Assembly: GCA_050250135.1 (NCBI GenBank)
Contig: JBFWPF010000020.1
Span: 1 to 36,719 of the forward strand
Source of the DNA: JBFWPF01 sp050250135
GTDB lineage: Bacteria; Chlamydiota; Chlamydiia; Chlamydiales; JAFEGQ01
Reading direction: 5' to 3'
Length of the DNA stretch: 36,719 nucleotides
Part shown: in pieces, positions 1 to 7,545 of the stretch
Layout of the letters: the number at the start of each line of letters is the position of its first letter
How positions within the stretch are numbered: the first letter of the stretch is position 1
Program-made: the position numbers and the translations under genes
Notes under the pieces: generated by a model
Told to the model about the DNA's origin: nothing
The model's input: the letters and a program-made list of their open reading frames with translations, nothing else
The model's database searches: none

Positions 1-111
1 GCACCAGTGAATCAACGGCCTTCTTCCTCACTTGGCAAGGATAAGGAAGCTGAGAAAATTTATGTGTTATTTTCATTGCCATTACCCGGCGCGCCGGAGA
101 TGCCGAGCTAA
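1..111 (+). CDS. 3' end of an unidentified protein (partial)
   Basis: Frame 1 is open from the first base of the window to a TAA at 109-111, giving a 36-residue C-terminal tail that starts APVNQRPSSS and ends PLPGAPEMPS. The stop lies 13 bp before the stop of the minus-strand gene that ends at 125, a normal convergent arrangement. No motif can be recognised and a short open frame can occur by chance in G+C-rich DNA, so this is tentative. Confidence 0.35.
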   Translation, partial: APVNQRPSSSLGKDKEAEKIYVLFSLPLPGAPEMPS

Positions 112-124
112 TTGATTACACGCC

Positions 125-841
125 CTACTTTAAGGTGAGCTGCCAGATCATCTCAGAGGCCTCCTGTACCTTCTTCATCATACTAGAGGTGAATTGGGCA
201 AGGCTGTTGATCTGGTTGATCAGCTGCATGGCCTGCTTGGCGAGGACCAGGGCGGGGGTGCTGATCGCCTGGGTGAACTGGTTGAGGTTGTTTTTCAGGA
301 TGTTGAGGGTATTTTGCCCATCGGGGGTGGTGGGGAAGATCAGAGTGGTGACATCGTCGGTGACCTTTTTCTTGGCCGCCGCTACCGCCTGGATGTCGAT
401 TGGCACCTGCTGCTCCAACTTATTGAGGTTGACCAGGTCCTTATAGATAGGGGCTAGGGTATTTAGGACCGAGTAGAGGGTCTTCATCTCCGGTGGAAGA
501 TCCTGCGGGATCTTCTTCCCCTCCTTCTCAAGCTGCTCCTCTAGGGCCTTCAGCCGCTTCTCGAGGGCTTGGTACCCATTGGCAAAGGCGTTGTACTGCT
601 CGTTGGTGATCTCCCCTGCGTTCTTGGCGTTGACGATTCCCTTAAGCCCCAGGGCCCACTGGATCCACTTCTCGGCATCCTGGACATTCCCCATGTACTT
701 CTCGAGCCACAGCTGGTTGACCCCCATGATCGACAAAAGGGCCGCGATCAGCATCGCCTCGGTGTCCTGTTGGTTTGGGGGACCTGAAGGTCCAGAGGGT
801 GGATTAACGGGAATATTAGGGTTGATCCCTGAGGTGTCCAT
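125..841 (-). CDS. Unknown 238-aa helical/coiled-coil protein with Pro/Gly-rich N terminus
   Basis: I do not recognise this protein. The N terminus (about residues 5-25) is rich in Pro, Asn and Gly, followed by a moderately hydrophobic helix (about 29-42), a charged coiled-coil stretch (about 85-115) and a Gln/Asn-rich helical C-terminal half. No signal peptide and no true membrane span are visible. The start at 841 has a GGGAGAGA ribosome site 7-8 bases upstream and one of the best promoters in the window. A soluble, helical, low-complexity-headed protein in a chlamydial genome could be a type III secretion substrate or a chaperone-like protein, but that is only inference. Confidence 0.75.
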   Translation of the reverse strand: MDTSGINPNIPVNPPSGPSGPPNQQDTEAMLIAALLSIMGVNQLWLEKYMGNVQDAEKWIQWALGLKGIVNAKNAGEITNEQYNAFANGYQALEKRLKALEEQLEKEGKKIPQDLPPEMKTLYSVLNTLAPIYKDLVNLNKLEQQVPIDIQAVAAAKKKVTDDVTTLIFPTTPDGQNTLNILKNNLNQFTQAISTPALVLAKQAMQLINQINSLAQFTSSMMKKVQEASEMIWQLTLK

Positions 842-869
842 ATTTACTGTCTCTCCCTATTCTATTTAG

Positions 870-898
870 ATAATAATAATCATGTGTTTTATTGTCAA
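870..898 (-). promoter_or_regulatory. Sigma-70/66-type promoter of the 238-aa gene
   Basis: On the minus strand TTGACA (898-893) is followed by a 17-base spacer and TATTAT (875-870). This is a consensus -35 with a near-consensus -10, placed just ahead of the leader and ribosome site of the gene starting at 841. Confidence 0.75.
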
Positions 899-1078
899 TA
901 GGCATACGAAAGGCGTTGATCGGAAAACCTGATCCCTTTGAGCAGAAATTTGTGGCGTCTTAATCCGATAAAAATTAAAGTCCCTGGTTGATTGCCTGAG
1001 CTGAAGGACCCGGAAAGGAGTTCGGCTCACTGACACCAAGTCCCCAGATGGGGCCACTAAAGATTGGAGGTAGAACCC

Positions 1079-1366
1079 ATGGTTAGGCTTTGCACGATGC
1101 TCGGATTGGTTGTCCTGCTACTAAGTGCTCCGGCGATGGCATACGAAATTGTGCCCTCTCATTATGGCAGGGGAGCCGTGATTGCGATTGATGGGCGGGG
1201 TATGGTTCCGCTCAAGGAGCCTTCAGGGCGAGGATTTGAGGGGCGAGGGAGCCCTGTTGCCATCTGGGGCTATGCGGACGAAGATGACTCATCGGTTGGT
1301 GAGTGCCCCTACAAGGACTGCTGCGGACGGCGGCGAGGTATGGTACAGCCCCACGCCGGTTTCTAG
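1079..1366 (+). CDS. Small secreted protein (95 aa), Gly-Arg-Gly and Cys motifs
   Basis: The ATG at 1079 is chosen over an upstream TTG at 1064 because GGAGG lies 8 bases ahead of it. The product starts with a classic Sec signal peptide: MVRLC, then a hydrophobic core LGLVVLLLSAP, with likely cleavage after AMA (residue 21). The mature part, about 74 residues, has three GRG triplets, an acidic DEDDSS patch and a cysteine cluster CPYKDCCG near the end, which suggests disulfide bonding in the periplasm or outside the cell. The family is unknown to me. A strong hairpin terminator follows directly, so it is probably a single-gene transcript. Confidence 0.65.
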   Translation: MVRLCTMLGLVVLLLSAPAMAYEIVPSHYGRGAVIAIDGRGMVPLKEPSGRGFEGRGSPVAIWGYADEDDSSVGECPYKDCCGRRRGMVQPHAGF

Positions 1367-1380
1367 CCGAGCGTCATGAG

Positions 1381-1406
1381 GTGGGGCGGGAGGCCCCACT
1401 TTCTTT
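1381..1406 (+). terminator. Rho-independent terminator
   Basis: GTGGGGC (1381-1387), a 5-base loop and GCCCCAC (1393-1399) form a 7-bp G+C stem followed by TTTCTTTT. It lies 14 bases after the stop of the small secreted protein gene. Confidence 0.8.
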
Positions 1407-1542
1407 TACCCAAGAGGGGTCTCTCTCTTTTCTTCTAAAGGGTTTCCAGGGCGCGTAATCAATGGGATGCCCTTGATATGCAGAGGGGAAGGGGGCTTCC
1501 GGGGATGTGCCCGAATCGAAGGGCAGGGCCAATATCCGACGG

Positions 1543-2784
1543 CTAGGCGATCTTCTTGTCTTGGTCTCGCTTGACAATGGGGGACTTCTGGCCGGCGATC
1601 ACCTCTTCATCGACGAGAATCTCGGAGATCTCCTCGTCAGAGGGGACCTCGAACATGAGGTCCCGCATGGTGGTCTCCAGAATCATCCGGAGAGCTCGAG
1701 CACCAGTGCCCGCTACAATCGCCCGCTTGGCAATAGCCCGTAGAGCCCCTTCGGTGATCTGAAGCTTGACCCCCTCCTCGGCAAACATATGCATGAACTG
1801 CTTCGCCAAGGCATTTTTTGGGCGGGTCAGAATATGGACGAGATCCTCTTCGTCTAGCTCGTTACAGTTAGCGATGCTGTTAAACCGGCCAATAAATTCG
1901 GGGATCATCCCAAACTGGACGAGATCCTCAGGCTCCACCTTCGATAGGAGGAGATTGCGGTTGTTGAGGTCGATTTCGGCCTTGTCTCCCGCCTTAAAAC
2001 CGATCACACTCCGCCCGAGCCGCTTGGCAATCATCTTGTCGAGGTTGACAAAGGCGCCCCCCACAATAAAGAGGATGTTGTCGGTGTTGACCTTGATATA
2101 CTCCTGGTTGGGATGCTTCCTGCCCCCCTTGGGCGGCACGTTAGCGGTCGTCCCCTCCACAATCTTCAGAAGGGCCTGCTGCACCCCCTCACCCGATACA
2201 TCGCGGGTGATCGAGACGTTAGCCGTCGTTCGGCCAATCTTGTCGATCTCGTCGATATAGATAATGCCCTGCTCAGCTCGGGCCACATCGTAATCGGCCG
2301 CCTGGAGGAGGCGGAGGATGATATTCTCCACATCCTCACCCACATACCCCGCTTCGGTGAGCGTCGTCGCATCGGCGATGGTGAAGGGGACCTCCAAAAT
2401 CCTCGCCAACGTTTTGGCAATCAGCGTCTTTCCACTACCGGTAGGGCCTAGCAACAGCACATTTGACTTGCTGTATTCCATCTGCGGATCCTTTGCGAGC
2501 ATCCGGATCCGGCGGTAGTGGTTGTAGACGGCGATCGAGACGGTCCGCTTGGCCACCTCCTGCCCAATAATATACTCGTCGAGCCGCTCCTTGATCTCCT
2601 TGGGCTTCAAAAGGCGCAGCTCGGTCGAGGTCGGCTTTTTCTCGACAATCCCCATGCAGAGGCGGACACACTTGTCGCAGATAAAGACATTCGGTCCCGA
2701 AATCAGCTTTTCGACGACCTCCTCGGTCCTGCCACAAAAGGAGCAGGCAGCGGCCTCTTTGGATGTAAACGGCTTCTTACTCAT
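1543..2784 (-). CDS. clpX: ATP-dependent Clp protease ATP-binding subunit ClpX
   Basis: AAA+ unfoldase that recognises tagged or native substrates and feeds them into the ClpP chamber in the cytoplasm. The 413 residues match the usual family length. The N-terminal zinc-binding domain has Cys14, Cys17, Cys36 and Cys39. Walker A is GPTGSGKT at 113-120 and Walker B ends in Asp178-Glu179. The pore-1 loop is GYVGED (Tyr147), an RKH pore-2 loop is present (GGRKHP), and the ClpP-docking IGF tripeptide is present (VIGFKAG). It lies 29 bases downstream of clpP on the same strand, so the two are surely co-transcribed. The order tig-clpP-clpX matches Chlamydia, although here tig is separated by inserted genes. 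Confidence 0.97.
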   Translation of the reverse strand: MSKKPFTSKEAAACSFCGRTEEVVEKLISGPNVFICDKCVRLCMGIVEKKPTSTELRLLKPKEIKERLDEYIIGQEVAKRTVSIAVYNHYRRIRMLAKDPQMEYSKSNVLLLGPTGSGKTLIAKTLARILEVPFTIADATTLTEAGYVGEDVENIILRLLQAADYDVARAEQGIIYIDEIDKIGRTTANVSITRDVSGEGVQQALLKIVEGTTANVPPKGGRKHPNQEYIKVNTDNILFIVGGAFVNLDKMIAKRLGRSVIGFKAGDKAEIDLNNRNLLLSKVEPEDLVQFGMIPEFIGRFNSIANCNELDEEDLVHILTRPKNALAKQFMHMFAEEGVKLQITEGALRAIAKRAIVAGTGARALRMILETTMRDLMFEVPSDEEISEILVDEEVIAGQKSPIVKRDQDKKIA

Positions 2785-2813
2785 AACTCCCCGCAGTATA
2801 CCACAACCGCCAC

Positions 2814-3416
2814 TTATGAGGTGGGGGTGACGACCTCATCTATAAGTCCATAGTTTTTAGCCGCTTCTGCGGTCATAAAGAAATCTCGGTCCGAATCCTT
2901 AGCGACCTTTTCGATCGGCTGTCCGCTGTGGTGGGAGAGGATCTGGTTGAGCTTCTCCTTGGTCCTCTTGATCTCTTTGGCCTGGACGCTGATGTCGGCC
3001 ATGGAGCCGGTCACCCCTCCTAGCGGCTGGTGGATCATGATCCGGCCGTTGGGGAGGGAATAGCGCTTTCCCTTCGTACCGGCACTGAGCAGCAGGGCTC
3101 CCATAGAGGCGGCCTCTCCGATGCAGTAGGTGTTGATGTCGCAGGGGAGCCACTGCATCGTATCATAAATGGCGAGCCCCGCTGAGACCGACCCTCCTGG
3201 TGTGTTTAGGTAGAGGTGGACCGGCTTTTTTGGGTCATCCATCTTCAAAAACAGGAGCTGAGCGACCACTACGTTGGCGACCTGGTCATTGATTTCGGTG
3301 CCGAGGAAGATGATCCGGTCTTGCAGCAGTCTTGAGTAGATATCCATCGACCGCTCCCCATGTCCGGGGGTCGATTCGATCACGTAGGGGGTCAGCGAGT
3401 TTTGGGGCCGTTTCAT
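2814..3416 (-). CDS. clpP: ATP-dependent Clp protease proteolytic subunit ClpP (ClpP2-like by position)
   Basis: Serine peptidase of family S14 that forms the tetradecameric chamber served by ClpX. The ATG at 3416 gives a 200-aa protein of normal length. An open frame extends upstream to 3509, but its sequence is not ClpP-like, and AGGA lies about 6 bases before the chosen ATG. The catalytic triad is visible: Ser104 (GEAASMGA), His129 (IMIHQPLGG) and Asp178 (SDRDFF), with the same 49-residue His-to-Asp spacing as E. coli ClpP. The oxyanion-side NTPGGSV motif is at 71-77. Chlamydiae usually carry two clpP genes; linkage to clpX marks this one as the clpP2 position, with a partner expected elsewhere. 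Confidence 0.96.
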   Translation of the reverse strand: MKRPQNSLTPYVIESTPGHGERSMDIYSRLLQDRIIFLGTEINDQVANVVVAQLLFLKMDDPKKPVHLYLNTPGGSVSAGLAIYDTMQWLPCDINTYCIGEAASMGALLLSAGTKGKRYSLPNGRIMIHQPLGGVTGSMADISVQAKEIKRTKEKLNQILSHHSGQPIEKVAKDSDRDFFMTAEAAKNYGLIDEVVTPTS

Positions 3417-3451
3417 AGGGTATCCTGCTTCTACTTGAAAGGTACCCCCTT

Positions 3452-3481
3452 TATATAGCTCGGCTCCATTTTTGGGAGCAA
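3452..3481 (-). promoter_or_regulatory. Candidate clpP-clpX promoter
   Basis: On the minus strand TTGCTC (3481-3476), an 18-base spacer and TATATA (3457-3452) lie 36 bases ahead of the clpP start, in the divergent gap shared with the F-box-like gene. The -10 is good and the -35 is partial. Confidence 0.4.
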
Positions 3482-3573
3482 GGGGGGGTCCCAAAATTTT
3501 ACTATACAAATTATTAGGTGGATTTTATTTTTTCCTGAGGTTATTATTTTGGCCAAAAGAGAGGGTGTTTATT

Positions 3574-4683
3574 GTGGAGCAAGATAGCTGGCAGATAAGC
3601 AACGAGCTAACCCAGCATATTTTCTGTTTTCTGGACATCTGGGAGATGGGGCCGGCGGCCCGCACCTGCAAGCTCTTTCAGGCCAACGTAGAGGCAATCC
3701 GCACAAATCCCAAGCTATGGCCTCAACTCGTGCTCCTGTCTATCTTTAAGCTTGAAGGTGCCGAGTTTGACTTCCAGGTGATAGGTCAGAACCTTGGCAC
3801 TATTAAATGGAACGAGTTTGGCACCCAGTACGAAGACTATTGCCAAAAGCGCATCGGCTGGGAGACCACCCACCACGAGGTTGTGGAGCGGCGAAAAGGG
3901 GCAGAACTCGCCCCATTAGGGGTTTTTGAGAGGGCATTGCGGAGGATGTGCTGGACGGGGCTGGGAATCGGAGGGGGCGGCCTTCTCCTCTGGCAACAGG
4001 GGGCCTTTTCTGAAGAGGAGGGGTGGCCTGTGAAGGGGTATTTGGGCCTATCGGCTTTGGCACTCTTTGGCAATATGGGCAAACTGGTCTGGGATATGTG
4101 CGGAGTTGCCAAGGAGTCCGCATGGATCTTATGGACCGATGGAAAGCAGAAATTTTCCGATACGAAGCCTAAAAGTTCCCCCCCCGTTTTCGGGCAGGCT
4201 GCGATCACCATGGAGATGCGCCAGAAGTTAGCGCTACAGCCGCTCGCTTTAGGAAGGTTCTTTCACTCCTATGAGGGGATGGATAGCCAAGCCACTAAGG
4301 GGGAGATCTCACCCCTTCACTATGCTTTTTGGAAGTCCGGTTTTGTCGAGGAGGGGCCTAAAGATCGGGATTCTTACCCTACGTGGCTGAAGCAGTTAAA
4401 AGCGAGCATTGAGGTTAGCAATTTCAAGTCTCTTCTGGAGCTGTGTTGCTATCTCTTTAGCGGGAAACCCGACCTATTCAAGGAGGCAAAGGGGATCGAC
4501 CTGCCCAAGCTCAAGGTGCAGGTAAGGGTGTTGCAGCGCCTGATCTGGACCGAGTACCGGATCCAGATCTGCCGCTCGAACAAGGACAAAAATCCCCCCT
4601 TACCGCTGCCGAAGGGGAGCGATAAAACCTACCAGCATCCCTACTACGGGGAGCTAGAGGTGCCAAAGGCTAAGAGCGAGTAG
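3574..4683 (+). CDS. F-box-like protein with hydrophobic hairpin; candidate secreted effector
   Basis: The GTG at 3574 is chosen because GAGAGG lies 9 bases upstream; the frame stays open to a TTG at 3472 but that part is A+T-rich and poorly coding. Residues 8-53 fit the F-box pattern: ISNELTQHIFCFLD, then a basic helix with Arg30, Cys32 and Lys33, then NPKLWPQL. In eukaryotes the F-box binds Skp1 and brings substrates to SCF ubiquitin ligases; bacteria with F-box proteins generally send them into host cells. Residues 126-140 and 155-175 are two short hydrophobic stretches separated by a charged loop, resembling the bilobed segment of chlamydial inclusion-membrane proteins. The C-terminal half is unrecognised. 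No Sec signal is present. The gene sits on the opposite strand between tig and clpP. Confidence 0.6.
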   Translation: MEQDSWQISNELTQHIFCFLDIWEMGPAARTCKLFQANVEAIRTNPKLWPQLVLLSIFKLEGAEFDFQVIGQNLGTIKWNEFGTQYEDYCQKRIGWETTHHEVVERRKGAELAPLGVFERALRRMCWTGLGIGGGGLLLWQQGAFSEEEGWPVKGYLGLSALALFGNMGKLVWDMCGVAKESAWILWTDGKQKFSDTKPKSSPPVFGQAAITMEMRQKLALQPLALGRFFHSYEGMDSQATKGEISPLHYAFWKSGFVEEGPKDRDSYPTWLKQLKASIEVSNFKSLLELCCYLFSGKPDLFKEAKGIDLPKLKVQVRVLQRLIWTEYRIQICRSNKDKNPPLPLPKGSDKTYQHPYYGELEVPKAKSE

Positions 4684-4724
4684 CCTCTTGCTGAGATCCT
4701 CCTCTGGTGCTAGAGAGAATAGCC

Positions 4725-5792
4725 ATGGAAGCCATTAGAGCCGATCTCGAGAGATGGACGGTGGAGGGCGTTAGGCTGCGGCATAGGCTCCATCAGATTC
4801 CAGAGCTTGCCTACCAGGAACAACAGACAGCTGAACTGATCGCAGAGTCGCTCCGGGAATATGGCTACCAGCCCCAAACGGGGGTCGGAGGGACCGGAGT
4901 TGTGGCCCTGCTGGAGTCGGGCAACCCGGGCCCCTGTATTGCCTTTCGAGCCGATATGGATGGTCTCCCCATTAGTGAAGAGAACGATCTCTCCTACCGA
5001 TCAGAGCACAAGGGGCAGATGCACGCTTGCGGCCACGATGGCCACGTGGCCACCCTCCTGTTGGTGGCTCGCCTCCTTCAGCAACACCGAAAGGAGATCT
5101 CGGGGAGCGTGAAGCTGATCTTTCAGCCGGCAGAGGAGGGGGGGAGGGGGTCAACGGCAATGATTGAGGCGGGTGTGCTCAAAAACCCCTCAGTCGAGGC
5201 CCTCTTCGGCTTTCACAGTTGGCCCGGCCTCCCTTTAGGTGTTGTCGGGCTCCGGTCAGGGTCCATTTTGGCAGGGAATGGCCGCATTGAGTGGACCGCT
5301 GAGGCGCCCCCCTCCCACCTCGCGCATGTTCCGGAAGAGGGCCCCATTTTGCGGGGGAGTAAGAGGGTGGTCGCTTTGGCTGAGTTAGCTAGAGGTTTGG
5401 ATAGGAGCCGCTACACCCTCTCGCTCTACTCGGTTGAGGGGTCGGCCCAGCGGATGAAGGTGGTGGGGATCTACCACTATGCAACGGAGAGGGATCTTGA
5501 AGAGCTTAAGGGGATGCTACCTGAGATGACCTTCTATCCCTTTCATGCCCCAACCGTGAACACCGCAAGAGAGACCGAGCAGGTAATGAAGAGGGCCTCT
5601 CGTGTGCAGCTCTTGGAGGATTGCCAGATGGTAGGGGAGGATGTCTCTGCCTATCTGCAGCAGGTCCCAGGGTGCTTCTTCTTGATCGGAGCGGGGGAGG
5701 AGGCAGCTTTGGTACACACGCCCCGCTTTGACTTCGATGATCGGATTATCCCCATCGCGGCAGAGCTCTTCTGCCGTCTAGCATTAAGATAG
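4725..5792 (+). CDS. M20D-family amidohydrolase (aminoacylase/IAA-amino acid hydrolase-like)
   Basis: Zinc-dependent hydrolase that cleaves N-acyl or N-carboxyacyl amino acids; the true substrate cannot be told. The ATG at 4725 follows GAGAGA; an in-frame GTG at 4707 is less likely. Metal ligands are visible: Cys102 and His104 in the HACGHDGH motif, Glu137/Glu138 (PAEEGG), His164 (FGFHSWP) and the C-terminal HTPRFDFDD histidine. At 355 residues it is shorter than the usual 380-400; the shortening is in the lid/dimerisation domain, where the GGHAAxPH motif is degenerate (SHLAHVPEEGP). It lies 41 bases after the F-box-like gene on the same strand, and its end overlaps the end of tig by 9 bp. 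Succinyl-diaminopimelate desuccinylase is less likely. Confidence 0.85.
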   Translation: MEAIRADLERWTVEGVRLRHRLHQIPELAYQEQQTAELIAESLREYGYQPQTGVGGTGVVALLESGNPGPCIAFRADMDGLPISEENDLSYRSEHKGQMHACGHDGHVATLLLVARLLQQHRKEISGSVKLIFQPAEEGGRGSTAMIEAGVLKNPSVEALFGFHSWPGLPLGVVGLRSGSILAGNGRIEWTAEAPPSHLAHVPEEGPILRGSKRVVALAELARGLDRSRYTLSLYSVEGSAQRMKVVGIYHYATERDLEELKGMLPEMTFYPFHAPTVNTARETEQVMKRASRVQLLEDCQMVGEDVSAYLQQVPGCFFLIGAGEEAALVHTPRFDFDDRIIPIAAELFCRLALR

Positions 5793-7106
5793 GTGTGCCT
5801 TGCTGAGGAGGTGTTCCTCGGCCTTCTCCTGAGTCAAGATAAGGAAGGCCTGGTTGCGGTAAGCACTCATCTCGTTGGAGCCGGGCTTGGGAGGGTTGCG
5901 GAGGGCCGCAAAATTGCCCGAAGCAATCGCCTCCCACTGCAGGGTCTGGAGGGCGCGGTCGGTCATCTCCTTATCAGTAGGGAGACGGTTGAGCTCGCGC
6001 AAGATCTTGCGAGAGAGGAAAAAGGCGTAGAAGCGGCGCTGCACATTGGCCTCGGCCTGAGACTCGATCTTCTTCTCCTCACTCCGAATCTGCTCGTCAG
6101 GTACCCCCTGACGGCGCGCCTGGTCGATAAGGCGGCGGATCTCGAGCCGCTTGTCCTCAGCAATAAGGGACTTGGGCAGATCAAAAGGGTACTCGTTCAT
6201 GAGATGATCCCAGAGGGCCTCGGTCTGCTTGAAGTGGGCCTCCTGCTGAGCCTCCCGCTCAAAACGCTCGCGGATCGTCTTGCGGAAAGCCTCCATCGAA
6301 GGCTGCCCGACTTTGGAGAGGAGCTCCTCGTCAGTTGGAGGCTGGAGCTGCTCAACGGTGTTTACCGTGATCCGGTAGTCGACCGGCTTGAAATTCTTCT
6401 TAAAGTCCTCTGAGGCCTCTTCGTCGGCCGCGCTGGTAGCGGTATAAGTCTCACCCGCCCTCTTTTTGAGAAGGGAGTCGATGAGCCAAGCCCCAATCTC
6501 CCCCTTTTTGAGCTCAATCAGGTGGTTGTCAAGCACCTTCTCTGGGGGATCCTTTTCCAGCGACTCGATGGTGAGCCGAACATAGTCGCCAAGAGCGGCT
6601 GAATGGTTTTCGACAACCTTAGGTGTGCCGAGTTCCTTTTGGACGCGGGCGAGCTCCTCTTCAATCTGCTTGTCGATGACGGGGGTGGGATCAATCTTTT
6701 TGAGAGAGAGGGTGGTCGGGTCGATCTCAGGAACAGAGGGTTCGCTCTCGTAACGGAAGGTCATCTCCGCCCCATCCATGGTGCAGCTGTCGACTTTCGG
6801 AGGGGGGACACTCCCCGATTGCCAGGGGTAGGCGCTGGTAAGGGAGAGGGCCTCCCGCAGGGCGACGTTGACGATCGTGTCCTGCCACTGCTGCTCGATA
6901 GCGGCCTGATACTGCTTGCGGATCAGGTCGTCAGGAGCCTTCCCCTTGCGGAAGCCAGGAATCGAGACCCGTTTGCGCACCTCTTTGACCGCCTGCTCAT
7001 AGGCGGCTTGGCACCCAGCGGGAGAGACGCTCACAGCCATCTCCACCTCACAGCCGGGCGACCGCTTGAGGGTAACTTCAACTTGATCCGACTTGAATTT
7101 CTCCAT
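5784..7106 (-). CDS. tig: Trigger factor (ribosome-associated chaperone/peptidyl-prolyl isomerase)
   Basis: Folds nascent chains at the ribosome exit tunnel. The 440 residues match the family. The ribosome-docking signature GFRKGKAP is at residues 51-58, followed by an FKBP-like PPIase segment (about 160-250, with DYVRLTIES near its start) and a long helical C-terminal cradle. Its stop overlaps the convergent amidohydrolase gene by 9 bp. In Chlamydia tig directly precedes clpP2 and clpX; here 2.4 kb with two opposite-strand genes separates them. The two tRNA-Gly genes lie just upstream on the same strand. Confidence 0.95.
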   Translation of the reverse strand: MEKFKSDQVEVTLKRSPGCEVEMAVSVSPAGCQAAYEQAVKEVRKRVSIPGFRKGKAPDDLIRKQYQAAIEQQWQDTIVNVALREALSLTSAYPWQSGSVPPPKVDSCTMDGAEMTFRYESEPSVPEIDPTTLSLKKIDPTPVIDKQIEEELARVQKELGTPKVVENHSAALGDYVRLTIESLEKDPPEKVLDNHLIELKKGEIGAWLIDSLLKKRAGETYTATSAADEEASEDFKKNFKPVDYRITVNTVEQLQPPTDEELLSKVGQPSMEAFRKTIRERFEREAQQEAHFKQTEALWDHLMNEYPFDLPKSLIAEDKRLEIRRLIDQARRQGVPDEQIRSEEKKIESQAEANVQRRFYAFFLSRKILRELNRLPTDKEMTDRALQTLQWEAIASGNFAALRNPPKPGSNEMSAYRNQAFLILTQEKAEEHLLSKAHLS

Positions 7107-7127
7107 CGCCTTCCTGTGTAGAGAATG

Positions 7128-7199
7128 AGCGGGTGATGAGATTCGAACTCACGACATTCACGTTGGCAACGTGACGCTCTACCACTGAGCTACACCCGC
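7128..7199 (-). tRNA. tRNA-Gly (anticodon GCC)
   Basis: A 72-base cloverleaf read on the minus strand. The 7-bp acceptor is GCGGGTG/CACCCGC with discriminator T, the anticodon stem CACG/CGTG closes the loop TTGCCAA, and the T arm is GTGAG-TTCGAAT-CTCAT. The CCA end is not encoded. It reads GGC and GGU codons. Confidence 0.95.
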
Positions 7200-7217
7200 A
7201 CAAAATTCACTTTCACT

Positions 7218-7289
7218 AGCGGGTGATGAGGGTCGAACTCACGACATTCACGTTGGGAACGTGACGCTCTACCACTGAGCTACACCCGC
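7218..7289 (-). tRNA. tRNA-Gly (anticodon CCC)
   Basis: A 72-base tRNA in tandem with the Gly(GCC) gene, 18 bases apart and identical except for three unpaired bases: position 34 of the anticodon (loop TTCCCAA instead of TTGCCAA) and two T-loop bases (TTCGACC instead of TTCGAAT). All stems are the same. The anticodon CCC reads GGG only, a codon used very heavily in this window. The pair looks like a duplication followed by an anticodon change. Confidence 0.92.
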
Positions 7290-7302
7290 GCGAAAAGACC
7301 AA

Positions 7303-7378
7303 ACACCCCGTATCCAACTTTTTTAACGTCGCTGCCTTGCTGCGGCATCGCCGGCTCAAAAACTTGCACACGGGGTGT
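7303..7378. repeat. Imperfect inverted repeat between tRNA-Gly and the SNF2 gene
   Basis: Left arm 7303-7325 begins ACACCCCGTATCCAACTTTT. The right arm, 7357-7378, read in reverse complement begins ACACCCCGTGTGCAAGTTTT; about 18 of 21 positions pair. The 30-odd-base middle holds a smaller GCC/GGC hairpin. The remaining part of this 256-bp gap (7290-7545) shows no gene and no clear promoter. It could be a bidirectional terminator, a leader structure or a small mobile palindrome. Confidence 0.5.
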
Positions 7379-7545
7379 AATCGTAGTAGAAGAGGGCGAT
7401 TTTCATCAACCCGCTTGCGCTCGTTTGGAAAAAAGGTTACAACCCGGCACCTTTCCCGATTGCGATCGTCTCTACCAGGGAAAGGGGTTTTAAAAAAAGT
7501 TGTGTATGGTATACGGCGCTTTCAAATCGAATTGGCATAGGTGGC

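Noticed and set aside
866..1057. Minus-strand open frame of 63 codons upstream of the small secreted protein
   Set aside because: It overlaps the strong promoter of the 238-aa gene, has no ribosome site and a non-protein-like composition.
3472..3573. Longer N terminus of the F-box-like protein from a TTG at 3472
   Set aside because: The added part spans the clpP promoter region, is A+T-rich, and the GTG at 3574 has a better-spaced ribosome site.
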